Positions 42,023 through 51,009 of a stretch of 64,000 nucleotides of DNA are shown here, in pieces. The notes below the pieces were generated by a model. It ran no database searches. It saw only the letters and a list, made by a program, of their open reading frames with translations, and had not been told where the DNA came from. The stretch spans positions 3,348,001 through 3,412,000 of the forward strand of contig NZ_CP051154.1 of NCBI RefSeq assembly GCF_012317045.1, read 5' to 3'. Source of the DNA: Leifsonia sp. PS1209 (GTDB lineage: Bacteria > Actinomycetota > Actinomycetes > Actinomycetales > Microbacteriaceae). The position numbers and the translations under genes were made by a program. Numbering within the stretch: the stretch's first letter is position 1; each line of letters opens with the position of its first letter.

Positions 42023-43486
42023 TCACGCCGTCAGGGCCAGATACTTCTCCTCCAGGAACTCCAGAATGCCCTCGCTGGAGCCTTCGCGGCCGAGCCCGCT
42101 CTGCTTGACGCCGCCGAAGGGGGCGGCGGGGTCGCTCACCACGCCGCGGTTGATGGCGATCATGCCGGCCTCCAGGCGGCGTGCGACCGCGATGGCTTCC
42201 CGCTCCTCGCCGAAGACGTAGGCCATCAGGCCGAAGATGGTGTCGTTCGCCATCCGCACCGCCTCGTCCACGTCGTCGTATCGCACCACGGCGGTGACCG
42301 GTCCGAAGATCTCGTTCGCGTTGATCTCGGAGCCGTGGCGGACATCCGTGACCAGGGTCGCGTCGTAGAACGCACCCACCGCCGAGCTGCGGCCACCCTG
42401 CACGACGGTCGCACCGTCGCGCACCGCCGAGTCCACGAGAGCAGCCACCTTGTCGCGCTCTTTGACGGAGACCAGGGCGCCGAGCTGGTTGGACCGGTCG
42501 AGGCCGGGGCCGACCTTCAGCGCTCCGAGTTCGCCGGCCAGGCGTGCGACGAACTCGTCGTGGATGCTGGAGTGCACGTAGAAGCGGTTCGCCGCAGTGC
42601 ACGCCGAGCCGCCGTTGCGCATCTTGGCCAGTAGGGACTCCCGCACCGTCACGTCGAGGTCGGCGCCGGGGAGGACGACCACCGGGGCGTTACCGCCCAG
42701 CTCCATCGACGCGCTCACCACCGTGTCAGCGCAGGCGTGCAGCAGTTCGCGGCCGACCTCGGTCGAACCGGTGAAGGAGAGCTTCCTGACAGCAGGATGC
42801 GCGAGCATCTCGGCGACGATCGGCCCGGTCGGCACCGGGGTGACCAGGTTCACCACACCTGCCGGGAAGCCGACCCTGCGCAGCACGTCGACCACGTACG
42901 CGGCGGTCAGCGGCGTCTCCCTGGCCGGCTTCAGGATGACCGTACAGCCGGCGGCGAGCGCCGGCGCGAGCTTGCGCGTCGCCATTGCGGCCGGGAAGTT
43001 CCAGGGGGTGATCAGCAGGGAGACCCCGATCGGCTGGCGGTCGACCACGATGCGCTTGTCTCCGGCCGGGGAGAGCCGGTACTCGCCCGGGATGCGCACG
43101 GCCTCCTCGGCGAACCACCGGAAGAACTCCTTGGCGTAGTTCGCCTCGCCGATCGCGTCTGCGTACGACTTGCCGTTCTCGCGGATCATGATTTCGGCGA
43201 ACAGCTCCACCTCGTCGGTGAGCACCTCGTATGCGGCGCGCAACAGTTCGCTGCGCTGCCGGGGCGGGGTGTCCGCCCAGGCCGCCTGCGCCGCAGAGGC
43301 GGCCTCGACGGCGGCGAGGCAGTCCTCGCGGGTGGCGATGGCGAAGTCGGCGATGGTGCTGCCGTCGGACGGGTCGACGACGGGGAACGTCGTCCGGGCC
43401 GATCCCTGCCGCCATTCGCCGTCGATGAAGAGGTCGGAGACGAGCGGAAGGGAGGCCGTGGTCGGCGCGGGGAGGGTGCTGGTCAT
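42023..43486 (-). CDS. Aldehyde dehydrogenase, succinate-semialdehyde type
   Basis: 487 residues. NAD(P)-dependent aldehyde dehydrogenase with TPWNFPAAM (cofactor), LSFTGSTEVGRELL, the catalytic Glu in MELGGNAPV and the catalytic Cys in NGGSACTAANRF. The C-terminal GGVKQSGLGREGSSEGILEF is like GabD. As the last gene of the minus catabolic operon it probably oxidises an aldehyde released by the upstream aldolase. Succinic semialdehyde is plausible but not proven. Confidence 0.9.
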   Translation of the reverse strand: MTSTLPAPTTASLPLVSDLFIDGEWRQGSARTTFPVVDPSDGSTIADFAIATREDCLAAVEAASAAQAAWADTPPRQRSELLRAAYEVLTDEVELFAEIMIRENGKSYADAIGEANYAKEFFRWFAEEAVRIPGEYRLSPAGDKRIVVDRQPIGVSLLITPWNFPAAMATRKLAPALAAGCTVILKPARETPLTAAYVVDVLRRVGFPAGVVNLVTPVPTGPIVAEMLAHPAVRKLSFTGSTEVGRELLHACADTVVSASMELGGNAPVVVLPGADLDVTVRESLLAKMRNGGSACTAANRFYVHSSIHDEFVARLAGELGALKVGPGLDRSNQLGALVSVKERDKVAALVDSAVRDGATVVQGGRSSAVGAFYDATLVTDVRHGSEINANEIFGPVTAVVRYDDVDEAVRMANDTIFGLMAYVFGEEREAIAVARRLEAGMIAINRGVVSDPAAPFGGVKQSGLGREGSSEGILEFLEEKYLALTA

Positions 43487-43511
43487 GGGCGTTCTCCAGG
43501 GAGGGTGGTGG

Positions 43512-44738
43512 TCAGCGGACGGGGGCGGCGAGCATGGCGCGGTCGCCCGCGTAGGCCGCCTCGAGGATGGCGAGCAGCAGTGCGGGGTCGGAGCCGATCG
43601 GCGAGATGTCGACGAGACGTTTCGAGCGCAGCGCCAGCTCGGCGATGTGCGGCAGCTGGTCGCGCTCGATGCCGAGCTCGGCGAGACTGCCGGGGATGCC
43701 GATGGTGCGGCAGAGGTCGGCTACTCGGTCCACCGCATCCTGCGCGGCGATCCGGGTGTCCGTCTCCGTTCCGCCCATGGCCGCGTCGATCGCGGCCAGC
43801 TTCTCGGGGATGACGGGCACGCACGCCTGAAGCACGTACGGGATCATGAGTCCGGTGCCGAGTCCGTGGGGGGTCTTGGTCAACGCTCCGATCGGGTACT
43901 GCAGCGCGTGCGAGAGATGGGTTCCGCTCGGGCCGAACGACATCCCGGCAAGCAGGCTGCCCAGCGCGATCTGCTCACGGGCATCCCGGTCACCGCCGTC
44001 TGCGACAGCGCCAGCGAGGTTGGGGGCGATGGCGCGGATCGCGTCGAGGGCGAGACGGTCGGCGAACAGGTTGTGCCCGGTGAAGACGGGGAGGTCCCCC
44101 GACCAGTCCAGCGGCAGGTCGGCCGCCGTGAACGATTCGAGCCCGTGCACGAGGGCGTCGATGCCGGAGAACGCGGTGACGGACGGCGGTGCTCCGAGCG
44201 TGAGCTCGGGATCCACCAGGGCTGCCGCTGGCACGAGATACGGGCTGGAGATGCCGATCTTCATCGTCTGCGCCGGGTCGGAGACGACCGCGACAGGCGT
44301 CACCTCGGATCCCGTTCCGGCGGTGGTGGGCACGGCGACGATCGGCAGCACCGGACCCGGCACCCGGTTCTCGCCGTAGTAGTCGCTCAGAACACCGCTG
44401 TGGGCCACGAGCAGTGCCACCAGCTTCGCTGCATCGAGTGCGCTGCCGCCGCCGTAGCCGAGGACCACGTCAGGGGCGAACGCGGCGGCTGCTGCTCCGG
44501 ATTCGGTGAGCGAGTCGACGGGCAGCTCGGGCAGCACGTCGGTGTGGACCTCGACCGTGAGGCCGGACCGGTCGAGCCCGTCCAGGACGGCGAGGAACTC
44601 GGGCGACGATGCGAGCATCGGGTCGACGACGGCGAACACGCGGATCCCGTGCTCGGCGATCACCCGCGGCAACTGGGCGCGCACGCCGAAACCGAAGTGG
44701 ATGCGCGGGGGCAGCCGAAGGGTGCCGGAGGCTGGCAT
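43512..44738 (-). CDS. Iron-containing alcohol dehydrogenase
   Basis: 408 residues. Group III ADH fold: GYGGGSALDAAKLVALLVAH (NAD binding), VPTTAGTGSEVTPVAVV, and metal-binding His in GIDALVHGLESF and in GTHLSHALQYPIGAL with TPHGLGTGLMIPYVLQ. It oxidises an alcohol or hydroxyacid. ATG 44738 has AGAGGAACC upstream. It lies between the SDR and aldehyde dehydrogenase genes in one operon. Confidence 0.9.
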   Translation of the reverse strand: MPASGTLRLPPRIHFGFGVRAQLPRVIAEHGIRVFAVVDPMLASSPEFLAVLDGLDRSGLTVEVHTDVLPELPVDSLTESGAAAAAFAPDVVLGYGGGSALDAAKLVALLVAHSGVLSDYYGENRVPGPVLPIVAVPTTAGTGSEVTPVAVVSDPAQTMKIGISSPYLVPAAALVDPELTLGAPPSVTAFSGIDALVHGLESFTAADLPLDWSGDLPVFTGHNLFADRLALDAIRAIAPNLAGAVADGGDRDAREQIALGSLLAGMSFGPSGTHLSHALQYPIGALTKTPHGLGTGLMIPYVLQACVPVIPEKLAAIDAAMGGTETDTRIAAQDAVDRVADLCRTIGIPGSLAELGIERDQLPHIAELALRSKRLVDISPIGSDPALLLAILEAAYAGDRAMLAAPVR

Positions 44739-44769
44739 GGTGGTTCCTCTTCTCTGGTGCGATGCGGGG

Positions 44770-45540
44770 TCAGGCACTGAAACCCCCGTCGACGGGCAGC
44801 ACGACGCCGCTGATGTGGCTCGCGAGGTCGCTCAACAGCCAGGCTGCTGCCTCGCCGACCTCTGCCCCGCTGCCGACCTTGCGCAGCGGGGTCGCGGCGA
44901 TACGCGCCTCGACCCCGCCGGGGATGGCGGCGCGGGTCTGGTCGAGCATGGGCGTCTCCGTCGGGCCGGGCGCGAGCGCGTTGACGCGCACGCCCACCGG
45001 GCCGTTGTCGTGCGCCGCGGTGCGGGTGAGACCGATGACGGCGTGCTTGGTGGCCTGATATGCGCCCATCCCGGAGCTGCCGCGCAGACCGCCGATGCTG
45101 CTGACGTTCACGATGGAGCCCGCCCCCGCCTGCCGCATGATGCGCAGCTCCTCGCGGAGGCACAGCCACACGCCCTTGACGTTGACGGCGAGGATGCGGT
45201 CGAAGTCCTCCTCGGACACCTCGTCCAGGCGGCCGCCCTGGGTCAGGCCGGCGTTGTTGAACGCGCCGTCGAGCCGGCCGAAGCGCTCGACGGTGGCGTC
45301 GACGACCCTGGCGACGTCTGCGGCGACGCTGATGTCGCCGATGGCGTGTGCTGCATCGTGCCCGGCCGCGGTGAGCTCGTCGGCCACGGCGCGCAGGGGG
45401 CCCTCCGTGCGGGCGACGAGCATGACGGACGCTCCGTGCGCGGCGAACACCCGGGCCGCGTCGGCGCCGATGCCCGCGCTGGCGCCGACGACGAGGACGA
45501 CCTTGCCGGCGAGCAGAGGCGATCGAGAGGGTACGGTCAT
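44770..45540 (-). CDS. SDR family oxidoreductase
   Basis: 256 residues. VVLVVGASAGIGADAARVFA is the NAD(P) motif, NNAGLTQGG follows, and the catalytic Ser/Tyr/Lys are in SIVNVSSIGG and YQATKHAVIGLT. It probably oxidises or reduces a hydroxy/keto intermediate in the catabolic pathway. GGAAGGAAC precedes ATG 45540. Confidence 0.92.
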   Translation of the reverse strand: MTVPSRSPLLAGKVVLVVGASAGIGADAARVFAAHGASVMLVARTEGPLRAVADELTAAGHDAAHAIGDISVAADVARVVDATVERFGRLDGAFNNAGLTQGGRLDEVSEEDFDRILAVNVKGVWLCLREELRIMRQAGAGSIVNVSSIGGLRGSSGMGAYQATKHAVIGLTRTAAHDNGPVGVRVNALAPGPTETPMLDQTRAAIPGGVEARIAATPLRKVGSGAEVGEAAAWLLSDLASHISGVVLPVDGGFSA

Positions 45541-45577
45541 TGCAGTTCCTTCCGGGAGGGAGCCGGGCCGGCGGGTG

Positions 45578-46360
45578 TCAGGCATAGGTGACCGTCCTCC
45601 CCGCGGCGAGCGCGGACGCTGCGGCAGCGCCGAGCAGACTCGCGTCGTTGCTCATCATCGTGAAACGGTACCCGGCGTCGACGGCTGCCTGCACCGACGC
45701 GGCCGACGCTCCCCCGGCGTTGCCGACCGGCACACCGGCAGCGTGACCGCCGCGGATCGCCGTCTCGATGATGGCCACGATCTCCGGGTCGGTCTCTGTA
45801 CGGCCTTCGGCGGTGGACAGGTCGGCGGCGCCGATCAGCAGGGCGTCCACCCCGTCGACCGACGCGATCTCCTCGGCGGAGCGGGCGGCGGCGGCGCTTT
45901 CGATCTGGGCGATCAGCACCACCTCCTCGTTGCCGTAGCGCAGATACTCCGAGCGCGGCATCGCACCCCAGCCGCCGGCGCGGCTCGTGCTTCCGACCCC
46001 GCGGGTGCCGAGGGGGGCGAACCGCACGGCCGCCGCGGCGTCTCGCGCCTGAGCGACCGTGTCGACGTGCGGGAGCATGATGCCCTCCGCTCCCGCGTCG
46101 AGGACCCGCTGCACGAGACCGCCGTCGAGCGCCGGGATGCGCACGATCGGCGAGACACCGGCGAGCAGGGCGACCCCGATGTGCCGGGAAGCGGTCTCGA
46201 CGCTCATCGCCGAGTGCTCCAGGTCGATCACCGCGAAGTCGAAGCCGGCGTGGGCGATGAGCTCCATGCTCTCCATCGCCGGCAGCTTGACCCAGGTGCC
46301 GATGGCGGGGCCGGTGGACACGGCCAGTGCCCGCTTGAACATGCTCGATCGAGGCAGCAT
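45578..46360 (-). CDS. HpcH/HpaI family aldolase
   Basis: 260 residues. TIM-barrel class II aldolase: GTWVKLPAMESMELIAHAGF, DFAVIDLEHSAM, PIVRIPALDG, GAEGIMLPHVD and LIAQIESAAA. The metal-binding Glu/Asp (IES, DLEH, GAADLS) and Arg are present. These enzymes split 4-hydroxy-2-oxo acids into pyruvate and an aldehyde. The start could be ATG 46360 or an overlapping GTG just upstream. It follows the cupin gene by 2 nt. Confidence 0.9.
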   Translation of the reverse strand: MLPRSSMFKRALAVSTGPAIGTWVKLPAMESMELIAHAGFDFAVIDLEHSAMSVETASRHIGVALLAGVSPIVRIPALDGGLVQRVLDAGAEGIMLPHVDTVAQARDAAAAVRFAPLGTRGVGSTSRAGGWGAMPRSEYLRYGNEEVVLIAQIESAAAARSAEEIASVDGVDALLIGAADLSTAEGRTETDPEIVAIIETAIRGGHAAGVPVGNAGGASAASVQAAVDAGYRFTMMSNDASLLGAAAASALAAGRTVTYA

Positions 46361-46362
46361 GC

Positions 46363-47277
46363 TCACCGCGCAGGGTAGTCGTCGGCGTTGAGGACCCAGC
46401 CGGAGGCCGAGAAGTCCTCGCGCGGGGGCGAGAAGATGTCGAGGAGCTGCTGATGGCCGCCGACGCCCTGGGTCGTGTGCACCGTTGGCGGCGGGATGAC
46501 GCAGATCGACGGCGTGCCGATCTCGCGATGCTCGTCGGGCCGCCACTGGGCGGAGTCCGGTCCCCACGGATAGCGGATGTGGTGCACGAATCGCCCCTTC
46601 ACGCCGAACGAGATCTGCTCGAAGTCGTCGTGGTGGTGGGGAGAGAGCTTGTGCTGATCGCGGGGCCCCGGCTCTTCGGCGAGGAAGTTGACCATGAGGT
46701 TCGTCGTGCGGAAGATCCGGCCGAAGCGGCCATCCGCGATCGGGGTGTCCGCGAGAAGGTAGACGCGCAGCCGGAAGCCTCCGACCGGGTCCGGCCACGG
46801 CTCGAGAGGAGCCGCCCGGAGGTCGGGTTCCGCATAGGCGTCGGCGTTGACGGCGGTCGCGCGCAGGGCGTCGTCGACCGTCGAGAACAACCGGATGACC
46901 GGACCATCGGCCAGCACCTCCACCGTGCTGTCCCCGGGAGGCACGGCGACGAACGCCTCCTCGACCACCTCAGCGGTCCGGCCGCCGGCGGTGATGCGCA
47001 ACGGCGCGCTGTCGGAGTAGAGCAGCACCGCATACTCGTCTGGCTGCCCGGTGCGCGAGAACACCTCGCCGGCCTTGGCCTCGGAGTACGCGATCACCAG
47101 GTTCGCGGCCCGCGCGACCCAGGTCCGGCCACCGGCCTCCCCGACGAACGACGGCTCGAGGTCGTGGAACGCGATCCACTGCGACGGCTTGATCGGCGTG
47201 GCCGGGTCGATCGCGCGCGCCGTCGGCTGCGCGACGGCGAGCTGCGAGCGGATGTCGTCTTTGGCATACATCGTCAT
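46363..47277 (-). CDS. Cupin-like protein of unknown function in the catabolic operon
   Basis: 304 residues. The C-terminal half carries a cupin motif, KLSPHHHDDFEQISFGVKGR with a later VIPPPTVHTTQG, giving possible metal ligands. The N-terminal half may be a second, degenerate cupin (EYAVLLYSDSAPLRIT). No close family is recognised. It may be a metal-dependent isomerase or oxygenase for the pathway's substrate; this is inferred only from its place between BKACE and the aldolase. Confidence 0.65.
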   Translation of the reverse strand: MTMYAKDDIRSQLAVAQPTARAIDPATPIKPSQWIAFHDLEPSFVGEAGGRTWVARAANLVIAYSEAKAGEVFSRTGQPDEYAVLLYSDSAPLRITAGGRTAEVVEEAFVAVPPGDSTVEVLADGPVIRLFSTVDDALRATAVNADAYAEPDLRAAPLEPWPDPVGGFRLRVYLLADTPIADGRFGRIFRTTNLMVNFLAEEPGPRDQHKLSPHHHDDFEQISFGVKGRFVHHIRYPWGPDSAQWRPDEHREIGTPSICVIPPPTVHTTQGVGGHQQLLDIFSPPREDFSASGWVLNADDYPAR

Positions 47278-47301
47278 GTTCGTTCCTTCTCGTCCGTGTG
47301 C

Positions 47302-48234
47302 TTAGAGCGTGACCAGGTCCGCGCCCTTGAGCGCGAGCATCCGGCGGGCGTCGTCCGGCGTCGCGATCGGCCGGCCGAGGTCTTCGACCACGGCGCGGAT
47401 CTTGCGGACCTGCTGGGCGTTGCTCGTCGCGAGCTCTCCCTTGCCGATCCACAGGCTGTCCTCCAGTCCCACCCGGACGTGCCCGCCGAGCCAGGCGCTG
47501 TGGGTGCCGAACTGCAGCTGTGCGCGCCCGGCCGCGAAGGCCGAGAAGGCGTATTCGTCGCCGAAGAGTTTGTCGGCGATGGCCACCATGTGGGTCAGGT
47601 TCGCGTGGTCGGCGCCGATGCCGCCCAGGATGCCGAAGACGCCCTGGATGAGGAACGGAGGCTTCACGAGCCCGCGGTCGGCGAAGTATGCCAGCGTGTA
47701 GAGGTGCCCGATGTCGTAGCACTCGTACTCGAACCGGGTCCCGAGCTTCTCACCGAGCTCGCGCAGGGTGTACTCGATGCGGTCGAAGGAGTTGATGAAC
47801 GGCTGGGAGTACGTGTTCAGCACGTACTGCCGCTCCCACTCGTGCTTCCACTCCGTCACCTTGTCCGCGATCCCGGAGTACACGAAGTTCATCGAGCCCA
47901 TGTTGAGGGATGCCAGCTCCGGGGCGAATCGCAGGGCCCCGGCCAGGCGCTCCTGCATCGACATCGCCGACGAGCCGCCGGTGGTGATGTTGATCACCGC
48001 GTCCGTCTGCTCCAGGATGCGCGGCACGATCTGCTCGTACACCTCGGCCTCCCAGGCAGGGCGGCCATCCGGGTGGCGGGCGTGGAGGTGGATGATGGCC
48101 GACCCGGCTGCCACCGCCTCCAGCGCCGACGCAACCACCTGGTCGGCGGAGAGGGGCAGGTGATCGCTCTGCGACGGCACGTTCACCGAACCGGTGACGG
48201 CCGTGCTGATGATCACCTTCTCTGCCGCCTTCAC
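47302..48234 (-). CDS. Beta-keto acid cleavage enzyme (BKACE, DUF849)
   Basis: 310 residues. TIM barrel. Features: VIISTAVTGSVNVPSQSDHL, GSAIIHLHARHPDGRP (Zn-binding His), INITTGGSS, LNMGSMNFVYS, CYDIGHLY and WLGGHVRVGLEDSLW. BKACE condenses a beta-keto acid with acetyl-CoA, giving acetoacetate and a new acyl-CoA. Known substrates include 3-keto-5-aminohexanoate and dehydrocarnitine; the one here is unknown. GTG 48234 overlaps the DUF6282 stop by 4 nt. The acetoacetate made would be used by the CoA-transferase and thiolase encoded on the plus strand. Confidence 0.9.
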   Translation of the reverse strand: MKAAEKVIISTAVTGSVNVPSQSDHLPLSADQVVASALEAVAAGSAIIHLHARHPDGRPAWEAEVYEQIVPRILEQTDAVINITTGGSSAMSMQERLAGALRFAPELASLNMGSMNFVYSGIADKVTEWKHEWERQYVLNTYSQPFINSFDRIEYTLRELGEKLGTRFEYECYDIGHLYTLAYFADRGLVKPPFLIQGVFGILGGIGADHANLTHMVAIADKLFGDEYAFSAFAAGRAQLQFGTHSAWLGGHVRVGLEDSLWIGKGELATSNAQQVRKIRAVVEDLGRPIATPDDARRMLALKGADLVTL

Positions 48235-49154
48235 CGGTTGCTCGCCTCGAGGCCGAGCAGGAACGCCGTGTTGCGGCAGATCATCTGCCGGATGTCCTGC
48301 TCCTTCACCCCGTGGTCGAGCAGCTGCTGCACCACATACAGGTAGCCGTCGACCGGGAGCGGGTTGCCCTTCTGGCCGAGGTCGGAGTCGATCACCGTGT
48401 GCTCGGGTCCGACCTTCTCGATCCAGTCGACGAGCTGGGAGATCGGGAAACCGGGGGCGGGGACGCCCGGGTGGTACATCGACAACTCGTGCTCCACGAA
48501 GGCGCCCAGGCCGATCATCTCCTCCACATCGTTGTCCGATGCGTTGACGATGAAGTCCGGGTGGTGCAGGAGCAGGCGACGCACGCCGTTCTCCTTCGCG
48601 GTCGCGAACAGCGCCTTCATCGACTCGGCGTCGAGGTGGCCGCCGGAGAGCATGATGTCTGCCTGACCGATCAGCTGCGTCACCCGCACGGTCTCCGCCG
48701 AGACGTTCCCGTCGGCGGCCCAGACCGTCTCCTCCTTCTCTTCCAGGTTCGACCCGGCGGTCGGGAACCCGTCGTCGTGGCTGTGCGCGCGGATGTGCTG
48801 GCCGGCCGAGACCGTCGGCCCCCACACGGCGCGACCGCCCATCTGGATGGCGACGGCGACGGCCGACGGGTTGATGCCGCCGACCTCCGAGTTGAGCGCG
48901 ACCCCGCCGTATGCCGGGGTCGGCGCCTCCCTGAGGCGGTCGCCCATCGCGAGCAGGTCCATCACCGTGTTGTGGTGGTGCGACTTGATCAGGATGGCGC
49001 GCATGCCGATGCGTGCGGCGTCGTACGACGCCTCCACGTGATCGAGCCGGCGCGGGAACGGGCTCGGGCCGGAGTGGACATGCAGATCGACGGCTCCCTC
49101 GAGAACCTTCAGCAGCGCGGGGGACGGGGTGGGCGTGTCATCGGTGGCGAGCAT
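48231..49154 (-). CDS. DUF6282 family metal-dependent hydrolase-like protein
   Basis: 307 residues. Metal-site-like motifs: VDLHVHSGPSPFPRRLDHVE at about 22-41, LIKSHHHNTV, AHSHDDGF, LSGGHLDAES, LLHHPDF and a terminal DSDLGQKGNP. It looks like a PHP/amidohydrolase-type TIM barrel. It may open a ring or cleave an amide in the pathway. It is the first gene of the minus operon. AAGGAGG lies 7 nt before ATG 49154; the frame upstream is open but non-coding in appearance. Confidence 0.75.
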   Translation of the reverse strand: MLATDDTPTPSPALLKVLEGAVDLHVHSGPSPFPRRLDHVEASYDAARIGMRAILIKSHHHNTVMDLLAMGDRLREAPTPAYGGVALNSEVGGINPSAVAVAIQMGGRAVWGPTVSAGQHIRAHSHDDGFPTAGSNLEEKEETVWAADGNVSAETVRVTQLIGQADIMLSGGHLDAESMKALFATAKENGVRRLLLHHPDFIVNASDNDVEEMIGLGAFVEHELSMYHPGVPAPGFPISQLVDWIEKVGPEHTVIDSDLGQKGNPLPVDGYLYVVQQLLDHGVKEQDIRQMICRNTAFLLGLEASNR

Positions 49155-49357
49155 CCGAGAACCTCCTTGTGTTCGGATCACGTACTTTTGGTTCAGAATA
49201 CGGACGAAAGCGGCCCTTGTCCACTGGAAGTCTCGAAAAACGCTGCGCTCTAGCTCATCCGGAATGTTCATGATCCGAAATTATGGATTGCATTATGGAC
49301 ATTTACTTGCTTTACTGAACGCTGACAACGCTTCGACCCTCGACGAGGAGGTGAGTC
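49155..49357. promoter_or_regulatory. Divergent control region of the catabolic cluster
   Basis: 203 bp between the two operons, notably AT-rich. TTCGGATCA (49172-49180) is mirrored by TGATCCGAA (49271-49279). ATTATGGA occurs twice 12 bp apart (49280-49287 and 49292-49299). These are plausible binding sites for the adjacent IclR proteins. I cannot assign -10/-35 boxes with confidence. Confidence 0.5.
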
Positions 49358-50134
49358 ATGATCGAGCAGACTGCAGCACACGGCGACGAGCCCCGGGCGA
49401 TCGCCCTCCCCGATTCCGACAGGGGCGGCATCCAGTCGATCGAGCGCGCCGCGATGGTCCTGGACCTCTTCGACCAGCACACGCGGACGCTCTCCCCCGC
49501 CCTCGTCTCGGAGCGCCTCGGCCTCAACCGCACGACCGCGCACCGCTACCTGCTCTCGCTTCAGGCGTCCGGCTTCCTCAGCGCGTCGTACGGCCCCGGC
49601 CGCCTCATCGACCAGCTCTCCGGACTGGTGTCGAGCAGACAGCAGATCCTGTCACTGGCCCCGACGATGCTCCGACAGCTCTCCGACGCCACCGGCCTGA
49701 CCGCTGTCCTCAGCTTCCTCGGCCGCTCCGGCGCGGTCGTCGCCCACGTCGAGGAGGCGAACGCCGGCACGATCGTGCTCACGGTCAGGGTCGGTGCGGC
49801 GCTCGAACTCAAAGCCGCCCAGACCAGAGTGCTCCTCGCCTTCCAGTCCGACCCGACCGTCGTCCCTCGCCTGCACGCGGGACTCGATGCAGAGGAGGCC
49901 AGGCGCGAGAACGCCGAACTGGCCCTCATCCGCCGCGACCGCATCGCCTGGGCCGATCTCGGCAGGGTCGGACTGGCGTCCGTGGCGGCGCCGGTGTTCG
50001 GCGACCACGACATCCAGGCGGCGATGGCCGTCCTGGGGACCACGACGATGCTCCCCGCCTCCGGCGAGTCTGCGGAGCGTGTGGCGATGCTCAGAGAAGC
50101 CGCCGAGCAACTCGGCGCGATGGTGAACGGATGA
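49358..50134 (+). CDS. IclR family transcriptional regulator 1
   Basis: 258 residues. The N-terminal winged helix (QSIERAAMVLDLF, LVSERLGLNRTTAHRYLLSL) is followed by an IclR effector domain (LRQLSDATGLTAVLSFLG, VGLASVAAPVFGDHDIQAAM). IclR proteins bind a pathway intermediate, which alters DNA binding. It heads the plus operon and probably controls both directions. GAGGAGGTGAGTC precedes the ATG. The stop overlaps the permease start (ATGA). Confidence 0.92.
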   Translation: MIEQTAAHGDEPRAIALPDSDRGGIQSIERAAMVLDLFDQHTRTLSPALVSERLGLNRTTAHRYLLSLQASGFLSASYGPGRLIDQLSGLVSSRQQILSLAPTMLRQLSDATGLTAVLSFLGRSGAVVAHVEEANAGTIVLTVRVGAALELKAAQTRVLLAFQSDPTVVPRLHAGLDAEEARRENAELALIRRDRIAWADLGRVGLASVAAPVFGDHDIQAAMAVLGTTTMLPASGESAERVAMLREAAEQLGAMVNG

Positions 50135-51009
50135 CACGGATGACGACGACGACGAGGCCACGGCGGCCGCGCCCGGCTTGGCTGCTCCTGGTGCCGGCAC
50201 TCGGCCTGCTGGCCGTGGTGCTCCTGGTGCCCCTCGGCCAGAGCCTGGTGCGCAGCTTCGGCGCGCCCCAATTCACACTGGACCACTACGCGAAACTGTT
50301 CACGGACGGGGTCACCCTCACGGTCCTCGGCCGGACGGCGGTCACAGCGGTGATCGTGACCATCGTCGCGTTCCTGCTCGGCTACCCGTACGCCTACCTG
50401 ATGACCAGGGTGGGACCACGGCTGCGCGGCGTGATGCTGGTGATCGTGCTCATCCCGTTCTGGACGTCGGTGATGGCGCGCAACTACGCCTGGATCGTGC
50501 TGCTGCAGCGCGGCGGACCGGTGCAGAGCGTCTTCGAGTTCTTCGGAGCGGGCGACATCGCGTTCCAGGGCAGTGTCCTCGGCGTCACGATCGCGATGAG
50601 CCAGGTGCTGCTGCCCTTCATGGTGCTTCCGCTGTTCAGCTCGCTGGGCGCCATCGACCGCCGGCTGCTGCTGGCAGCGCGCGGCCTGGGATCGTCGCCA
50701 CTCGTGGCGTTCTGGAAGGTCTACTGGCCGCTCTCCCGCGGCGGTGTCGTCTCCGGGCTCATCCTGGTGTTCACGCTGAGCCTCGGCTTCTACGTCACTC
50801 CCGCGCTGCTCGGGTCCCCGCAGCAGTCGCTGATCGCCCAACTGCTCGCCCAGCGGACCACGCAGTTGCTCGACTTCGCCGGAGCAGGTGCCCTCGGCAT
50901 CCTCGTGCTGGTGATCACGCTCGCGCTGGTCGCCTGGGCCAACAGGTTCGGCGGCACCATCTCGGCGATCGGCGTCACCAGCACATCCCCAACGAAGGAG
51001 CAGCGATGA
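50131..51009 (+). CDS. ABC transporter permease 1 (PotB-like)
   Basis: 292 residues, six membrane helices and the EAA-type loop LLLAARGLGSSPLVAFWKVY. It belongs to the spermidine/putrescine-type importer family. With the second permease, ATPase and binding protein it imports a small, probably cationic or polyamine-like, compound for the catabolic pathway. ATG 50131 overlaps the iclR stop. Confidence 0.9.
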   Translation: MTRMTTTTRPRRPRPAWLLLVPALGLLAVVLLVPLGQSLVRSFGAPQFTLDHYAKLFTDGVTLTVLGRTAVTAVIVTIVAFLLGYPYAYLMTRVGPRLRGVMLVIVLIPFWTSVMARNYAWIVLLQRGGPVQSVFEFFGAGDIAFQGSVLGVTIAMSQVLLPFMVLPLFSSLGAIDRRLLLAARGLGSSPLVAFWKVYWPLSRGGVVSGLILVFTLSLGFYVTPALLGSPQQSLIAQLLAQRTTQLLDFAGAGALGILVLVITLALVAWANRFGGTISAIGVTSTSPTKEQR

